Below, piece after piece: positions 1-8,481 of a stretch of DNA of 64,000 nt. A program made the position numbers and the translations under genes. This stretch comes from Pseudomonas sp. (GTDB lineage: Bacteria; Pseudomonadota; Gammaproteobacteria; Pseudomonadales; Pseudomonadaceae), in assembly GCA_030699825.1 (NCBI GenBank), contig JAUYKV010000036.1, positions 41,290 through 105,289 on the forward strand, given 5' to 3'. The first letter of the stretch is position 1. Every line of letters starts with the position of its first letter. The notes under the pieces are model-generated. The model made no database searches. It was not told the origin of the DNA and worked only from the letters and a program-made list of their open reading frames with translations.

Positions 1-199
1 CTGTCTTTATAGCTATTTCGCGGTAATTCACTTATCACCAGTACAGCTATCATAAAAAATAGCAAAACAGTTACCAAGCAAACTATCTAATAGCTCAACA
101 ATATAATCCAACTGTGACTATTGCACCGGTTGCAAGAAGCGGAACATGGGCACCAGGCAAAACACTCTCTAGACCCGCCACAAGCGGAAGGATGACACC

Positions 200-415
200 A
201 TGGAACGTACACTCAGTTCCGACCTGCTTTTTCAAACCAACTCCTCCAACGCCACCAGCGGCCTGCCGCTGCGCATGCTTGCCGCCCTGCTCACCTGGCA
301 GCGCCGCATCGTCAGCCGCCGCCAACTGGCGCGCCTGGATGCCCGCCTGCTCGCCGATGCCGGCATCAGCGAGGCCCAGCGCCACGCCGAGTTGAGCAAG
401 CCGTTCTGGCGTTAA
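200..415 (+). CDS. DUF1127 small protein (copy 1)
   Basis: A 71-residue protein. Its C-terminal half (RRQLARLDARLLADAGIS, then a PFWR end) is the typical DUF1127/YjiS motif: a short basic helix followed by a conserved L-x-D-(I/A)G-(I/L) turn. No catalytic residues, signal peptide or membrane segment are visible. Some DUF1127 proteins are known to affect RNA turnover or phosphate and carbon metabolism; the role here is unknown. The ATG follows a GGAAGGA ribosome site by about 7 nt. A second paralogue with a very similar leader and C-terminus starts 250 bp downstream. The upstream 110 bp is noticeably AT-rich and probably holds the promoter. Confidence 0.85.
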   Translation: MERTLSSDLLFQTNSSNATSGLPLRMLAALLTWQRRIVSRRQLARLDARLLADAGISEAQRHAELSKPFWR

Positions 416-456
416 GGCTGACGGCGCAAGCCGCTGTACTCGCTCTGACTCTGATC

Positions 457-487
457 AACCCGCCCACGCCCAGCGTTGGCGGGTTTT
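457..487 (+). terminator. Rho-independent terminator after DUF1127 copy 1
   Basis: Stem AACCCGCC (457-464) pairs with GGCGGGTT (478-485), followed by a short T run. It lies 42 bp after the stop of the first DUF1127 gene, so the two paralogues are probably separate transcripts. Confidence 0.7.
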
Positions 488-665
488 GTCGTTATGCGCC
501 GGAGCGAGCGGCACAGCTTGCCTCGCGCACCAGCAGAACAGTTTTATAAAAACAGCAACTGACCCAGTACACTTTTGCCTGGCTGTGGCTGCCAGGCGCT
601 CCAATGGTGCGCGACCATGGATACCCATACCGCCACGCCCGCCCTGTACGGGAAGGATCATTGCC

Positions 666-872
666 ATGGAGCGCATTCTCAGCGACATTCCAACAACGCT
701 AGACCAGCCACACAGCGGCCCGCTCGCCCGCCTGCGCGGCAGCCTCAAGCGCTGGCAGCTGAATATCCGCACCCGCCGCCAACTGGCCAGGCTGGATCCA
801 CACCTGTTGGCCGATGCCGGCATCAGTCCCGGCGAACGCCTGGCAGAGCTGGAAAAGCCGTTCTGGCGCTAA
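666..872 (+). CDS. DUF1127 small protein (copy 2)
   Basis: A 68-residue paralogue of the upstream DUF1127 protein. Shared blocks include RRQLARLD, HLLADAGIS and the C-terminal KPFWR; the N-terminal 35 residues diverge. The start chosen is the ATG at 666, preceded by GGGAAGGA, which mirrors the leader of copy 1. The longer in-frame extension from 486 has no ribosome site and runs through the intergenic region. Function is unknown; the fold is predicted to be a basic helix plus turn. No operon link to copy 1 because a terminator lies between them. Confidence 0.8.
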   Translation: MERILSDIPTTLDQPHSGPLARLRGSLKRWQLNIRTRRQLARLDPHLLADAGISPGERLAELEKPFWR

Positions 873-908
873 GCCAGCATGGTGTCTCGACTGCCCCCTG
901 AGCTAGGC

Positions 909-946
909 TTGTCACAATTGTTGCGTGGCCGATTGTCACGCTGTTG
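909..946 (+). promoter_or_regulatory. Direct repeat TTGTCAC upstream of DUF2388 gene
   Basis: Two near-identical blocks, TTGTCACAATTG (909) and TTGTCACGCTGTTG (933), are spaced 24 bp apart, about 25-60 bp upstream of the first DUF2388 start. The spacing puts them on roughly the same helix face, as expected for an activator or repressor site. The cognate regulator is unknown. Confidence 0.3.
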
Positions 947-969
947 AAAGATGGCTCAGGAGTTTGACC

Positions 970-1287
970 ATGATCGCTTTGCGCGCGCTTGGCTTTTCTG
1001 CCGCGTTGGTGCTGGCCAGCAGCGCCACGGCTTCCAGTTTCGTCGCCACCACCGATACCCTGGGCGGCGCACTAATGGGCACCTCGGACGCCACTTCCGA
1101 CGCCAGCTCTTCGCTGCGTGACGACAAGATCGTGCTGGCCGCCCGTGGCGACGCGGCCAGTTTCATCGCCAGTCAGGGCGCCATTCGCGGCGTGCAGCTG
1201 GAAGCGGCGCTGCAGCACATCCGTCAGCAAGCCCCCGATCTGCTTGCCGACGATGAGCAACTGGCGCAAGCGATTCTAAGCCGCTGA
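970..1287 (+). CDS. DUF2388 secreted protein (copy 1)
   Basis: A 105-residue protein with a clear Sec signal peptide (about residues 1-21, cleavage near SATA-SS), so periplasmic or secreted. The mature part carries the DUF2388 pattern: ATTDTLGGAL, SSLRDDKIVLAARGDAASFIA, SQGAIRGVQLEAAL. The ATG at 970 follows an AGGAG site; an in-frame start at 925 would destroy the signal peptide. It is paralogous to the gene at 1448. DUF2388 proteins are common in Pseudomonas but have no established function. Together with copy 2 and the DUF4105 gene it forms a compact co-directional cluster. Confidence 0.85.
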   Translation: MIALRALGFSAALVLASSATASSFVATTDTLGGALMGTSDATSDASSSLRDDKIVLAARGDAASFIASQGAIRGVQLEAALQHIRQQAPDLLADDEQLAQAILSR

Positions 1288-1447
1288 AGCACCAACAGGC
1301 GGGCATGCCGCCACGTAGTCGCACGGTTTCATGGCCGATGCAGTAGGCTTGCCATGTCCAGCGAGGCCTTGCGTGGTTAGCCATGCGCAGGAACTGCCGG
1401 CACTGATAGCCATCAAATCCTCATCATCTGTTTTCCCGGAGATTGCC

Positions 1448-1768
1448 ATGCATCGTTCCTTGCTCGTCGCTGCCGCCCTGCTTGCCTTGTCCGTCGGCAG
1501 TGTCCAGGCACAAACCCTGGTTGCCACCAGCAATATCATTGTCCGTGCGCTGGATCGCACCTTTGACTTCACCTCGGACACCACCACTTCGGTACGCGAC
1601 TCGAAAGTCGTCCTCGCCGCCCGTGACGATGCAGCCAGTTTCGTCGCCAGCCAGGGCGCGATCCGTGGCGCCCAGCTGGAAGCAGCGCTTGGCACCATTC
1701 GCAGCCGTGTGCCTGAGGCTCAGCACGCGTCCGATCAGGTATTGGCCGAAGCCATTCTCGCCAGGTGA
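1448..1768 (+). CDS. DUF2388 secreted protein (copy 2)
   Basis: A 106-residue protein with a signal peptide ending near SVQA-QT, and the same mature motif as copy 1 (SVRDSKVVLAARDDAASFVA, SQGAIRGAQLEAAL). The ATG at 1448 follows CGGAGATT. Its stop codon overlaps the GTG start of the DUF4105 gene (GTGA at 1765-1768), so the two are almost certainly translated from one mRNA. That coupling suggests that the secreted DUF2388 protein and the large DUF4105 protein act together. The function is not known. Confidence 0.85.
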   Translation: MHRSLLVAAALLALSVGSVQAQTLVATSNIIVRALDRTFDFTSDTTTSVRDSKVVLAARDDAASFVASQGAIRGAQLEAALGTIRSRVPEAQHASDQVLAEAILAR

Positions 1769-3720
1769 GCCTTGCCCGCGCCTGGCTGCTGACCCTCGCT
1801 CTACTGACCAGCGTCGGCAGCCATGCCGAGCTGCGTCTGGTGCTGGACAGCGCCACACTCGACAGCAGTGAACGGCAGGCCAGTCAGCGCCTATTGGACG
1901 AAGCCCTCAGCGCCCTTCCTCCCAGTTTCAAACAGCGCCTGGATCGCCGCGTCACAGTGCGCTGGCGACCCATGCCAGCCGAGGTCTATGGCCGCGCCGG
2001 ACGCTTCAGCGGCATCGAACTGAACAGCCAGCTGTTGCCGTCCCTCAACGATGGCAGCGCTGCTACCACGCCGACTCAGCGGCCGCATGGCAACGTGCGT
2101 CGTGAGCTGCTGGCCACCGTGCTGCACGAACTAACCCATCTCTATGACCGCGCGCAGCTCTGGACACCGGACGAAAAACGCCTGCTGCAGCGCTGCCGAC
2201 TGCGTCTGGCCAGCCTCGGTCCGGTCGGCTTGCCCGATGCTTGCCGTGGTCAAACCGCGCGGCGCTTCACCCTCAGCGACAACCCGAGCCTGCTCGACCT
2301 GGCCGGTTGGCCACAGCAGGTCGGTAGCCGCGGTGCACGTGAGCAGACCAACGGTCAGGTAGCGCGCAGCCCGGATGTTTACGAGCTGAGCAATCCACTC
2401 GAGTTCGTCGCGGTGAACATCGAGTACTTCCTCCTTGACCCAAGCTACGCCTGTCGCCGGCCCTCGCTGGCGCGTCACCTGCGCGAGCATTTCGCCGGCT
2501 GGACACCACCCCACCAGTTGCCCTGCGCCGACGCTTACGCCTACCTCAATGCCGGCCGCGATTTCGCCCGCCAGCCGCTGGGCACGCTCGATCCCGAGCG
2601 GGTTTACCAAATCGACTACCTGCTCGCCGAGGCCAACCAGCAATGGGCCAGCCGCTGGGGCCACAGCATGCTGCGCCTGGTGATCTGCGCCCCCGGCCGG
2701 CCGCGCGGGCCGGATTGCCGGCTGGATCTGGACGAACACCTGGTGCTGTCCTACCGGGCCTTCGTCGGCGATCTGCAACTGTCCAGCTGGGACGGCCTGA
2801 CCGGCGCCTACCCGTCGCGGCTGTTCGTCTTGCCGCTGGCCCAGGTGATCGAGGAATACACCAAGGTCGAGCTGCGCAGCCTGGCCTCGGTGCCGCTGCA
2901 GCTCGACCGTGTGCAACTGGAGCGATTGGTCACCCGTGCCGCCGAACAGCATTGGAGCTACGACGGCGACTACTACTTCATCTCCAACAACTGCGCGGTG
3001 GAAACCCTCAAGCTGCTCCGCAGCGGCAGCCAGCATCCCGGCCTGCAGGCGCTCGACAGCATCCTGCCCAACGGCCTGCTCGACACCCTGGTGGCGCGCA
3101 ACCTGGCCGATCGCAGCGTGCTCGACGACCCGCGCGAGGCCCTGCGCCTGGGCTATCGCTTCGACTCCTTCCGCGATCGTTACCAGGCCATGTTCAGGGT
3201 GCTGCAGCAGCGCCTGCCGATTAAGCAGGAGAATGTCGAAGACTGGCTTGCACAGACCTCCGCAGCCCGTCGCCCCTGGTTCGCCAAGGCCGACCTGCGC
3301 GCCAGCGCCGCGCTGCTGCTGCTCGAACAAGCAGCGCTACGCCGGCAACTGCTGCTGGCCCAGGACGAACTCAAGCGCCGTTACCTTACCGGCCGCGCGG
3401 CCAAGGATCCGAGCCTGGACAAGGCCGGCGGTGCGCTGGAGCAGATTCTCGCCAACAGTGGTTTTCTCAGCCGCCCGGCAGAGCTGCTCGAGGGCGGTTA
3501 CGGCCTGCCGCAACGCGCCGAATGGCAACGCCTGGAAGCCGAGAGCCGTAACCGCCAGCAGCAATTACGCCAGCTCAGCGACGACCTCGACCAGGAAGTG
3601 CGCAACCTGCTGGAGCCGACACGCCTGGCCGAACTGGAGGCCAACGAAGCCAACCTGGTGCAGCTTGGCGAACACCTGCGCGCGCTGCACAAGGCCAGCG
3701 GCGGCTTGATACTGCCGTAG
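1765..3720 (+). CDS. Large exported DUF4105 (Lnb-like) protein with HExxH-like N-terminal domain
   Basis: A 651-residue protein with a Sec signal peptide (about 1-21, ending SHA-EL). The N-terminal region has HELTH at residues 121-125, a zinc-metallopeptidase-like HExxH motif, with a candidate third ligand in EFVAVNIEYF (Glu near 213). The middle region carries DUF4105 features: WGHSMLRL (His300) and NNCAVETL (Cys410), a His/Cys pair in a papain/NlpC-like arrangement. DUF4105 is the family of the Bacteroides lipoprotein N-acyltransferase Lnb (recalled knowledge). The C-terminal 150 residues are rich in Leu/Gln/Arg and probably form coiled coils. The start is GTG overlapping the upstream DUF2388 stop. 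Whether the enzyme is an acyltransferase, a peptidase or both is undetermined. Confidence 0.8.
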   Translation: MSLARAWLLTLALLTSVGSHAELRLVLDSATLDSSERQASQRLLDEALSALPPSFKQRLDRRVTVRWRPMPAEVYGRAGRFSGIELNSQLLPSLNDGSAATTPTQRPHGNVRRELLATVLHELTHLYDRAQLWTPDEKRLLQRCRLRLASLGPVGLPDACRGQTARRFTLSDNPSLLDLAGWPQQVGSRGAREQTNGQVARSPDVYELSNPLEFVAVNIEYFLLDPSYACRRPSLARHLREHFAGWTPPHQLPCADAYAYLNAGRDFARQPLGTLDPERVYQIDYLLAEANQQWASRWGHSMLRLVICAPGRPRGPDCRLDLDEHLVLSYRAFVGDLQLSSWDGLTGAYPSRLFVLPLAQVIEEYTKVELRSLASVPLQLDRVQLERLVTRAAEQHWSYDGDYYFISNNCAVETLKLLRSGSQHPGLQALDSILPNGLLDTLVARNLADRSVLDDPREALRLGYRFDSFRDRYQAMFRVLQQRLPIKQENVEDWLAQTSAARRPWFAKADLRASAALLLLEQAALRRQLLLAQDELKRRYLTGRAAKDPSLDKAGGALEQILANSGFLSRPAELLEGGYGLPQRAEWQRLEAESRNRQQQLRQLSDDLDQEVRNLLEPTRLAELEANEANLVQLGEHLRALHKASGGLILP

Positions 3721-3789
3721 GTTGGATCGGGCGCGCCTCCTACGAAACGGCTGCTCGGACACAATTCGGGGACGATTTTGACGCTAAAC

Positions 3790-3922
3790 CGCTCCCGGAT
3801 TGCATTCGGGGCTACGGGAGAGCGCAACAACGTAGCCTGGATAAGCGCAGCGCAATCCGGGAGCGCAAGCGCCGCCATCCCGGATTGCGCCAAGGCCTGC
3901 TCGATAAATTTAGGCGGGCTAC
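3790..3922. repeat. REP-like palindromic repeat cluster (GTAGCCCGGATAAGC family)
   Basis: Two inverted arms, starting GTAGCCTGGATAAGCGCAGC at 3832 and closing with GCGGGCTAC at 3922, with CCCGGATTGCG in between. A further half copy (CCCGGATTGCATTCGGGGCTAC) precedes it at about 3794-3815. It lies in the 225-bp gap between the convergent DUF4105 and GFA genes. Related copies occur at 19995-20065 and 53375-53436. Confidence 0.8.
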
Positions 3923-3945
3923 AAAAGTGCAAAGCCTTGCCCGTC

Positions 3946-4350
3946 CTACGGAATCTGCTCCTGCCACTCATCAGGCAACTGCTCATCCAGATGCAGCCAG
4001 GGCAAACGGCTCTGGACCCAGATATGCCGATCCGCCGGCGCCAGTTCCGGTTGATCCAGGGTGGCGACGGTGATGTCCAGGGTCTGCGGACTGCGCGTGG
4101 TGAACAACGTCAGCTGCGCGCCGCAAGTCGGACAGAAACTGCGCGTGCAACTGGCGGACGAGGCGAACTCGGTCGCGGTACCGGCCAGCCATTCAAAGCT
4201 CGCCAGCGGCACCGTGAGCCAGGTGGTGACGATGCTGCCGCTGCTGCGCCGGCACACCGTGCAATGGCAGTGGGCGATATCGGCCAAGGCTGCGGCGAAT
4301 TGATAACGCAAGGCGCCGCACTGGCAGCCACCGCTGTGAACGTCGTTCAT
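3946..4350 (-). CDS. GFA-family (CENP-V/GFA) zinc protein
   Basis: A 134-residue protein with the cysteine pattern of the GFA family: GGCQCGALRY near the N-terminus, CHCTVCRR around residues 28-35, and FCPTCGAQL around residue 73. These cysteines bind structural and catalytic zinc. The family is named for glutathione-dependent formaldehyde-activating enzyme, but most members have unproven substrates and formaldehyde activity is disputed. It stands alone, divergent from the AEC transporter gene. No signal peptide, so cytoplasmic. Confidence 0.85.
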   Translation of the reverse strand: MNDVHSGGCQCGALRYQFAAALADIAHCHCTVCRRSSGSIVTTWLTVPLASFEWLAGTATEFASSASCTRSFCPTCGAQLTLFTTRSPQTLDITVATLDQPELAPADRHIWVQSRLPWLHLDEQLPDEWQEQIP

Positions 4351-4455
4351 AGACCCTCCTCGTACGCATTAACTTCAGCCTAATACCTTTTAACGGCCTT
4401 GCGCCGTTGTGCCGCGCTCTCCAAGATGGTCGCTGGTTCGCTGGCGGGGATTGCC

Positions 4456-5367
4456 GTGCTGGAGTTGTTGCTGGCCTTGTGGCCATTGTTCGCCTTGATC
4501 GTCGCCGGCTACGCGCTACGCCGCCTGGACTTCCCCAGCGAAGCCTTCTGGCCCGGCGCCGAGCGGCTGAACTACTTCATCCTGTTTCCCGCCCTGCTGT
4601 TCAGCAGCCTGGCCAACGCGCCGCTGGACAACCCGGCGCTGCCCCGCCTGGCCCTGGCGGTGCTGCTCGGCCTGGGTATCGCCTGGCTGGCGCTGCTCCT
4701 GCTGCGGCGCCTGCGCGGCTGGCCGGCCGGGCGCTTCGGTGCCTTCAGCCAGGGCATCCTGCGTTTCAACACCTACCTGGGCCTGGCCGCGGTGGGCAGC
4801 CTGTACGGCCAGGCGGGCTTGACCCTGGCCGCCTTGATGCTGGCCTTGATGGTGCCGACGGTAAACGTGCTATCGGTCTGGTCGCTGACTGCCGAGCGCG
4901 GTGTCAGTGCGCGCAGCCTGCTCCTGCCGATCCTGAAGAACCCGCTGATCCTCGCCTGTCTCGGCGGCACTCTGATCAACCTCAGCGGGCTCGGCCTGCC
5001 CGGCGGCAGCGAACGCCTGCTCGGCCTGCTCGCCGCCGCCAGCCTGCCGCTCGGCCTGCTCTGCGTCGGCGCGGCCCTGAAACCCGAGCAGCTCGGCGGC
5101 GAGATCCCCGCCCTGGTCTGGAACAGCAGCCTGCGCCTGCTGGCCATGCCGCTGCTGGCCTGGGCCGTAGCCTACGGCCTGCAATTGCCGGCGATGGAAA
5201 GCAGTGTACTGGTGCTGTTCTTCGCCCTGCCGACGGCGCCGACCGCCTATGTGCTGACCCGCCAACTGGGCGGCGACAGCCACCTGATGGCCGGGATCAT
5301 CACCCTGCAGACGCTGCTGGCGGCAGGCAGCTTGCCGTTGGTGCTGATGTTGCTCTCGGTCTTTTAG
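4456..5367 (+). CDS. AEC family transporter (auxin efflux carrier-like permease)
   Basis: About 303 residues, strongly hydrophobic with about ten transmembrane segments in two halves. It has the AEC pattern of an N-terminal ALWPLFALIVAGYALRR helix, ERLNYFILFPALLFSSLA, and LFFALPTAPTAYVLTRQLGG in the second half. Family members export or import small organic acids or related anions; the substrate here is unknown. I chose the GTG at 4456 because GGCGGGG lies 6-10 nt upstream and the protein then begins MLELLLALWPLF, like relatives. ATG 4426 or a TTG at 4399 would add 10-19 non-hydrophobic residues. Confidence 0.8.
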   Translation: MLELLLALWPLFALIVAGYALRRLDFPSEAFWPGAERLNYFILFPALLFSSLANAPLDNPALPRLALAVLLGLGIAWLALLLLRRLRGWPAGRFGAFSQGILRFNTYLGLAAVGSLYGQAGLTLAALMLALMVPTVNVLSVWSLTAERGVSARSLLLPILKNPLILACLGGTLINLSGLGLPGGSERLLGLLAAASLPLGLLCVGAALKPEQLGGEIPALVWNSSLRLLAMPLLAWAVAYGLQLPAMESSVLVLFFALPTAPTAYVLTRQLGGDSHLMAGIITLQTLLAAGSLPLVLMLLSVF

Positions 5368-5639
5368 CGAATCGACAGCTGTTAAATATATTGGACTAGC
5401 CGATACCGATTAAATCCAATAAAACCAATGTATTAACCATAAATACAGCAAAGCGCGGCGTCCTTGCGTACAGAAAATCAGCTTATTTGTTTGACATATT
5501 TTACGGCCTTGGCAAACTGGCTCGACTTTCCACGAGTGCGCTGCAGCGGCAAAGGAAAGCGGCAACACCCAGGAAGCTGCGCCGCGCCCCGGCCCTTCCC
5601 GCACAGCAATGGCAGGTTCAGCCTGCCCCAAGGTGATTT

Positions 5640-6425
5640 ATGTCCGACAACAAAACCCCGACCGCCAAACGCAAGCCCGTGGTCCTCATGTCCATGGGCG
5701 CCCAGGAACGCAAAGGGCATGCCTATCAGGTGATGACCCACAAGTACATCGCTCCCCTCGTTGAGATTTCCGACTGTGTACCGCTGCTGGCCCCGACCTG
5801 CTGCGGCACGGATAATCTCGAGCAATACCTCGACATGGTCGATGGCGTTTACCTCACCGGCGCCGGCAGCAACATCGATCCGGAGCTCTATAACCAGGAA
5901 AACCTCACCCCGGACAAGGCCCAGGATCGCGACCGCGACCTGTTCGATCTGCCGCTGATCCGTGCCGCAGTCGCACGCGGTCTGCCGCTCTTCGGCATCT
6001 GCCGGGGGATGCAGGAAATCAACGTGGCCCTGGGGGGCGACATCCACCAGAAACTTTATGCCGCAGGCGACTTCGACGACCACCGCGAAGACTCTAACGA
6101 CCCGGTGGATGTGCAGTACGGCGAAAGCCACAGCGTGCGCCTGGTAGCCGGCAGCTGGCTGGCCGATGTGCTGGAGAAGGATGAAATCACCATCAATTCG
6201 CTGCATGGCCAGGGTATCGCCACCCTGGGCGAAGGCCTTGAAGCACTGGCCTACGCCGAAGACGGCCTGATCGAAGCTATCCATGCCCCCGGATTGGCGC
6301 AGTTCACCCTGGCGGTGCAGTGGCATCCGGAATGGCAGGCCAGTGCCAACCCCGACTCGGTGAAAATCTTCCAGGCCTTCGGCGAAGCCTGTCGTCAGCG
6401 CATGGCGCAGGCTGACCAGCGGTAG
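5640..6425 (+). CDS. Class I glutamine amidotransferase, gamma-glutamyl-GABA hydrolase type (peptidase C26)
   Basis: A 261-residue cytoplasmic hydrolase. The nucleophile is the Cys in LFGICRGMQEIN (about residue 120); the partner His-x-Glu is in VQWHPEWQ (about residue 227). YLTGAGSNIDPELY near residue 77 is the oxyanion strand typical of PuuD/SpuA enzymes. These hydrolyse gamma-glutamyl-GABA in the glutamylated putrescine pathway, which Pseudomonas uses for polyamine catabolism. No gamma-glutamylpolyamine synthetase or other polyamine gene lies beside it here, so the substrate is an inference. The 272-bp upstream gap (5368-5639) is AT-rich and contains TTGACA at about 5493 but no matching -10 box that I can defend. 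Confidence 0.88.
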   Translation: MSDNKTPTAKRKPVVLMSMGAQERKGHAYQVMTHKYIAPLVEISDCVPLLAPTCCGTDNLEQYLDMVDGVYLTGAGSNIDPELYNQENLTPDKAQDRDRDLFDLPLIRAAVARGLPLFGICRGMQEINVALGGDIHQKLYAAGDFDDHREDSNDPVDVQYGESHSVRLVAGSWLADVLEKDEITINSLHGQGIATLGEGLEALAYAEDGLIEAIHAPGLAQFTLAVQWHPEWQASANPDSVKIFQAFGEACRQRMAQADQR

Positions 6426-6540
6426 CGCACCAACGCCTTGCGGCCGAGCGTCTGCGCTCGGCCGGGCACTGACCTGAAAAACCGCCATGCATGCCGACAT
6501 GCAATGGCTCTCGTTGCGCTCAACCACTCCGCCAGCTTGG

Positions 6541-8391
6541 CTAGAACAGCGCCAGTTGATCGTGACCGGCACCGGTCTCGGGCATCGCTACCGGCTTGGG
6601 TAGCCTGGTCGGCTCGACCGCCAGGCGTTCGGCCAGGCCGGCTGCACGTTCGGCACGGGTGGCCACTGCTTCGCCCAAGCGCGCCGGCAGGCCCCAGATT
6701 TCCACTTTGTGCTTGGCCCGGGTGATGCCGGTGTAGAACAGACTGCGGCTCAGCAGTGGGCTGGGCTGTTCGGGCAGGACCAGCAGTACTTCGCTGAATT
6801 CCGAGCCCTGGCTCTTGTGCACGGTCATGGCGAAGGCGCAGTCGTGGCTGGGCAGGCGGGCCGGGGCGAAGGGGCGGTAGCCGTCCTCGCCTTCAAAAAA
6901 CACCCGCAAACCGAACTCGCTGTCCAGGCAGATGCCGATATCGCCGTTGAACAGGCCGAGGGCATAGTCGTTCTGCCGCACCATCACCGGCCTGCCGACA
7001 TACCAGCGTTCGCGGCTGGCGACCTGACTGCGCCGTTTCACCCGCGCCTCCAGCACTTCGTTGATTCCGGCCACGCCCCAGGTGCCTTCACGCTGGGCAG
7101 TGAGGGCGCGGAAGTCGTTGAAAGCGACGAAGGCCGCCTGCGGATCGGCGCTTTTCGCCGCGGCGAGGAAGGGCGCATAACCGCGATCCAGCCGTTCCAG
7201 CAGATCGGCGGGGGTCGGTTCGGCATTCCAGGCCAGATCGCTGCGCTGTTCTTTCAGCAGACTCAGGGTGCCGCTGACGTCGCCGCCGTTGATTCGCCAG
7301 GCCAGCTCGCCGATGCCGCTGTCGCCGGCGAAACGGTGGCTGTGGGTCAGCAGCACCACGGCATCGCTCAGGCGTGAACCCGGTTGTGCGACCGGCACCT
7401 GCTGGCCGGTGATGCGCCGCAAATCCGCGGCGGCCTGGGCGTCGAAGCCGCGGCCTTCGCAGAGTTCGGCGAAGACCGCACCGGCTTCCACCGCGCAGAG
7501 TTGATCCTTGTCGCCGAGCAGGATCAGCCGCGCGTTGGCCGGCAGGGCGTCGACCAGTTTGGCCATCAGCGCCAGGTCGACCATCGAGGCTTCGTCGACC
7601 ACCAGCACGTCCAGCGCCAGCGGGTTGGCCGCGTTGTGCCGCACCTGCGGACTGTCGCCACGGCTGCCGAGCAGACGGTGCAAGGTGCGCGCCTCGTCTG
7701 GCAGCGCCGCCTTGATCGCCTCGTCGACCGGTAGGCTGGCCTTGGCGTTGCGGATCGCCTCGGCCATGCGCGCCGCCGCCTTGCCGGTGGGCGCGGCCAG
7801 GCCGACGGCCAACTGAGCGCCGCCGGACGGATGGCCGCCGCGTTGTTCGAGCAAGGCCGCGAGCAGGCGTACCACGGTGGTGGTCTTGCCGGTGCCGGGA
7901 CCGCCGGAAATCACCGCCAGCCTGCGTCGCACCGCCTGCGCCGCAGCCAGGCACTGCCAGTCGGGCTGCTGGGCGTTGAAGGCGAACAGCCGGGTCAGGC
8001 TTTCGCTCAGCTGCGCCTCATCGACGGCCGGCAGATCAGCGGCGCGGCTGAGCAGTTGCTCGGCGAGCTGCTTCTCGTAGGCCTGATAGCGCGCCAGATA
8101 GAGGCGCTCGCCGACCAGAATCAGCGGGGTGAAGTCGCCGTCGGCGCCGACCAGGGACGAGGCGGCAAGCCGCGCCTGCCACTCGGCCAGCGGCGGCAGG
8201 CAGAAGGCGTGCTCGGGCCAGGGCCGCTGCCCGGCGCGCCGGGCCAACGGCAGGCAGACGTCGCCGTTATCCAGCGCCGCACAGAGCAGCGCGGCCGAGG
8301 CCAGCACCAGCGGTTCGGCGGTCGGGTCGAGGCGGCGCAGGCTGTCGACCAGGGCGCGTTCCAGTGGACCGAGGGGTAGATCAGGCAGCAT
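6541..8391 (-). CDS. recD: RecBCD exonuclease V alpha subunit RecD
   Basis: A 616-residue 5'-3' helicase subunit of the RecBCD helicase/nuclease that processes double-strand breaks. It has Walker A GGPGTGKTTTV near residue 165, Walker B VVDEASMVDLALM, the SF1B motif LLGDKDQLCAVEAGAVF, and a C-terminal AMTVHKSQGSEFSEV plus YTGITRAK. The start at 8391 (MLPDLPLG) matches RecD proteins. The extension to 8457 would translate the palindromic repeat lying between recB and recD and is rejected. It is the last gene of recC-recB-recD. Confidence 0.95.
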   Translation of the reverse strand: MLPDLPLGPLERALVDSLRRLDPTAEPLVLASAALLCAALDNGDVCLPLARRAGQRPWPEHAFCLPPLAEWQARLAASSLVGADGDFTPLILVGERLYLARYQAYEKQLAEQLLSRAADLPAVDEAQLSESLTRLFAFNAQQPDWQCLAAAQAVRRRLAVISGGPGTGKTTTVVRLLAALLEQRGGHPSGGAQLAVGLAAPTGKAAARMAEAIRNAKASLPVDEAIKAALPDEARTLHRLLGSRGDSPQVRHNAANPLALDVLVVDEASMVDLALMAKLVDALPANARLILLGDKDQLCAVEAGAVFAELCEGRGFDAQAAADLRRITGQQVPVAQPGSRLSDAVVLLTHSHRFAGDSGIGELAWRINGGDVSGTLSLLKEQRSDLAWNAEPTPADLLERLDRGYAPFLAAAKSADPQAAFVAFNDFRALTAQREGTWGVAGINEVLEARVKRRSQVASRERWYVGRPVMVRQNDYALGLFNGDIGICLDSEFGLRVFFEGEDGYRPFAPARLPSHDCAFAMTVHKSQGSEFSEVLLVLPEQPSPLLSRSLFYTGITRAKHKVEIWGLPARLGEAVATRAERAAGLAERLAVEPTRLPKPVAMPETGAGHDQLALF

Positions 8392-8403
8392 GGCGGTACT
8401 CCG

Positions 8404-8470
8404 GTAGGAGCGGGCCATGCCCGCGATGCGCTTGCGCCGTCGAATTTTCGCGGGCATGGCCCGCTCCTAC
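8404..8470. repeat. REP-like palindrome between recB and recD (GTAGGAGC family)
   Basis: A 67-bp inverted repeat: GTAGGAGCGGGCCATGCCCG at 8404 and its complement CGGGCATGGCCCGCTCCTAC ending at 8470. It fills nearly the whole recB-recD gap (8392-8481) of the operon and would form a strong hairpin in the mRNA just upstream of the recD start. Confidence 0.9.
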
Positions 8471-8481
8471 AAAAACGGCCA

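Noticed and set aside
2131..3330. Long minus-strand frame opposite the DUF4105 gene
   Set aside because: Shadow of the real gene on the plus strand; Gln/Ala/Gly-rich and without family motifs.
5493..5520. TTGACA as a sigma-70 promoter for the glutamine amidotransferase
   Set aside because: The -10 position at 16-18 bp does not resemble TATAAT.
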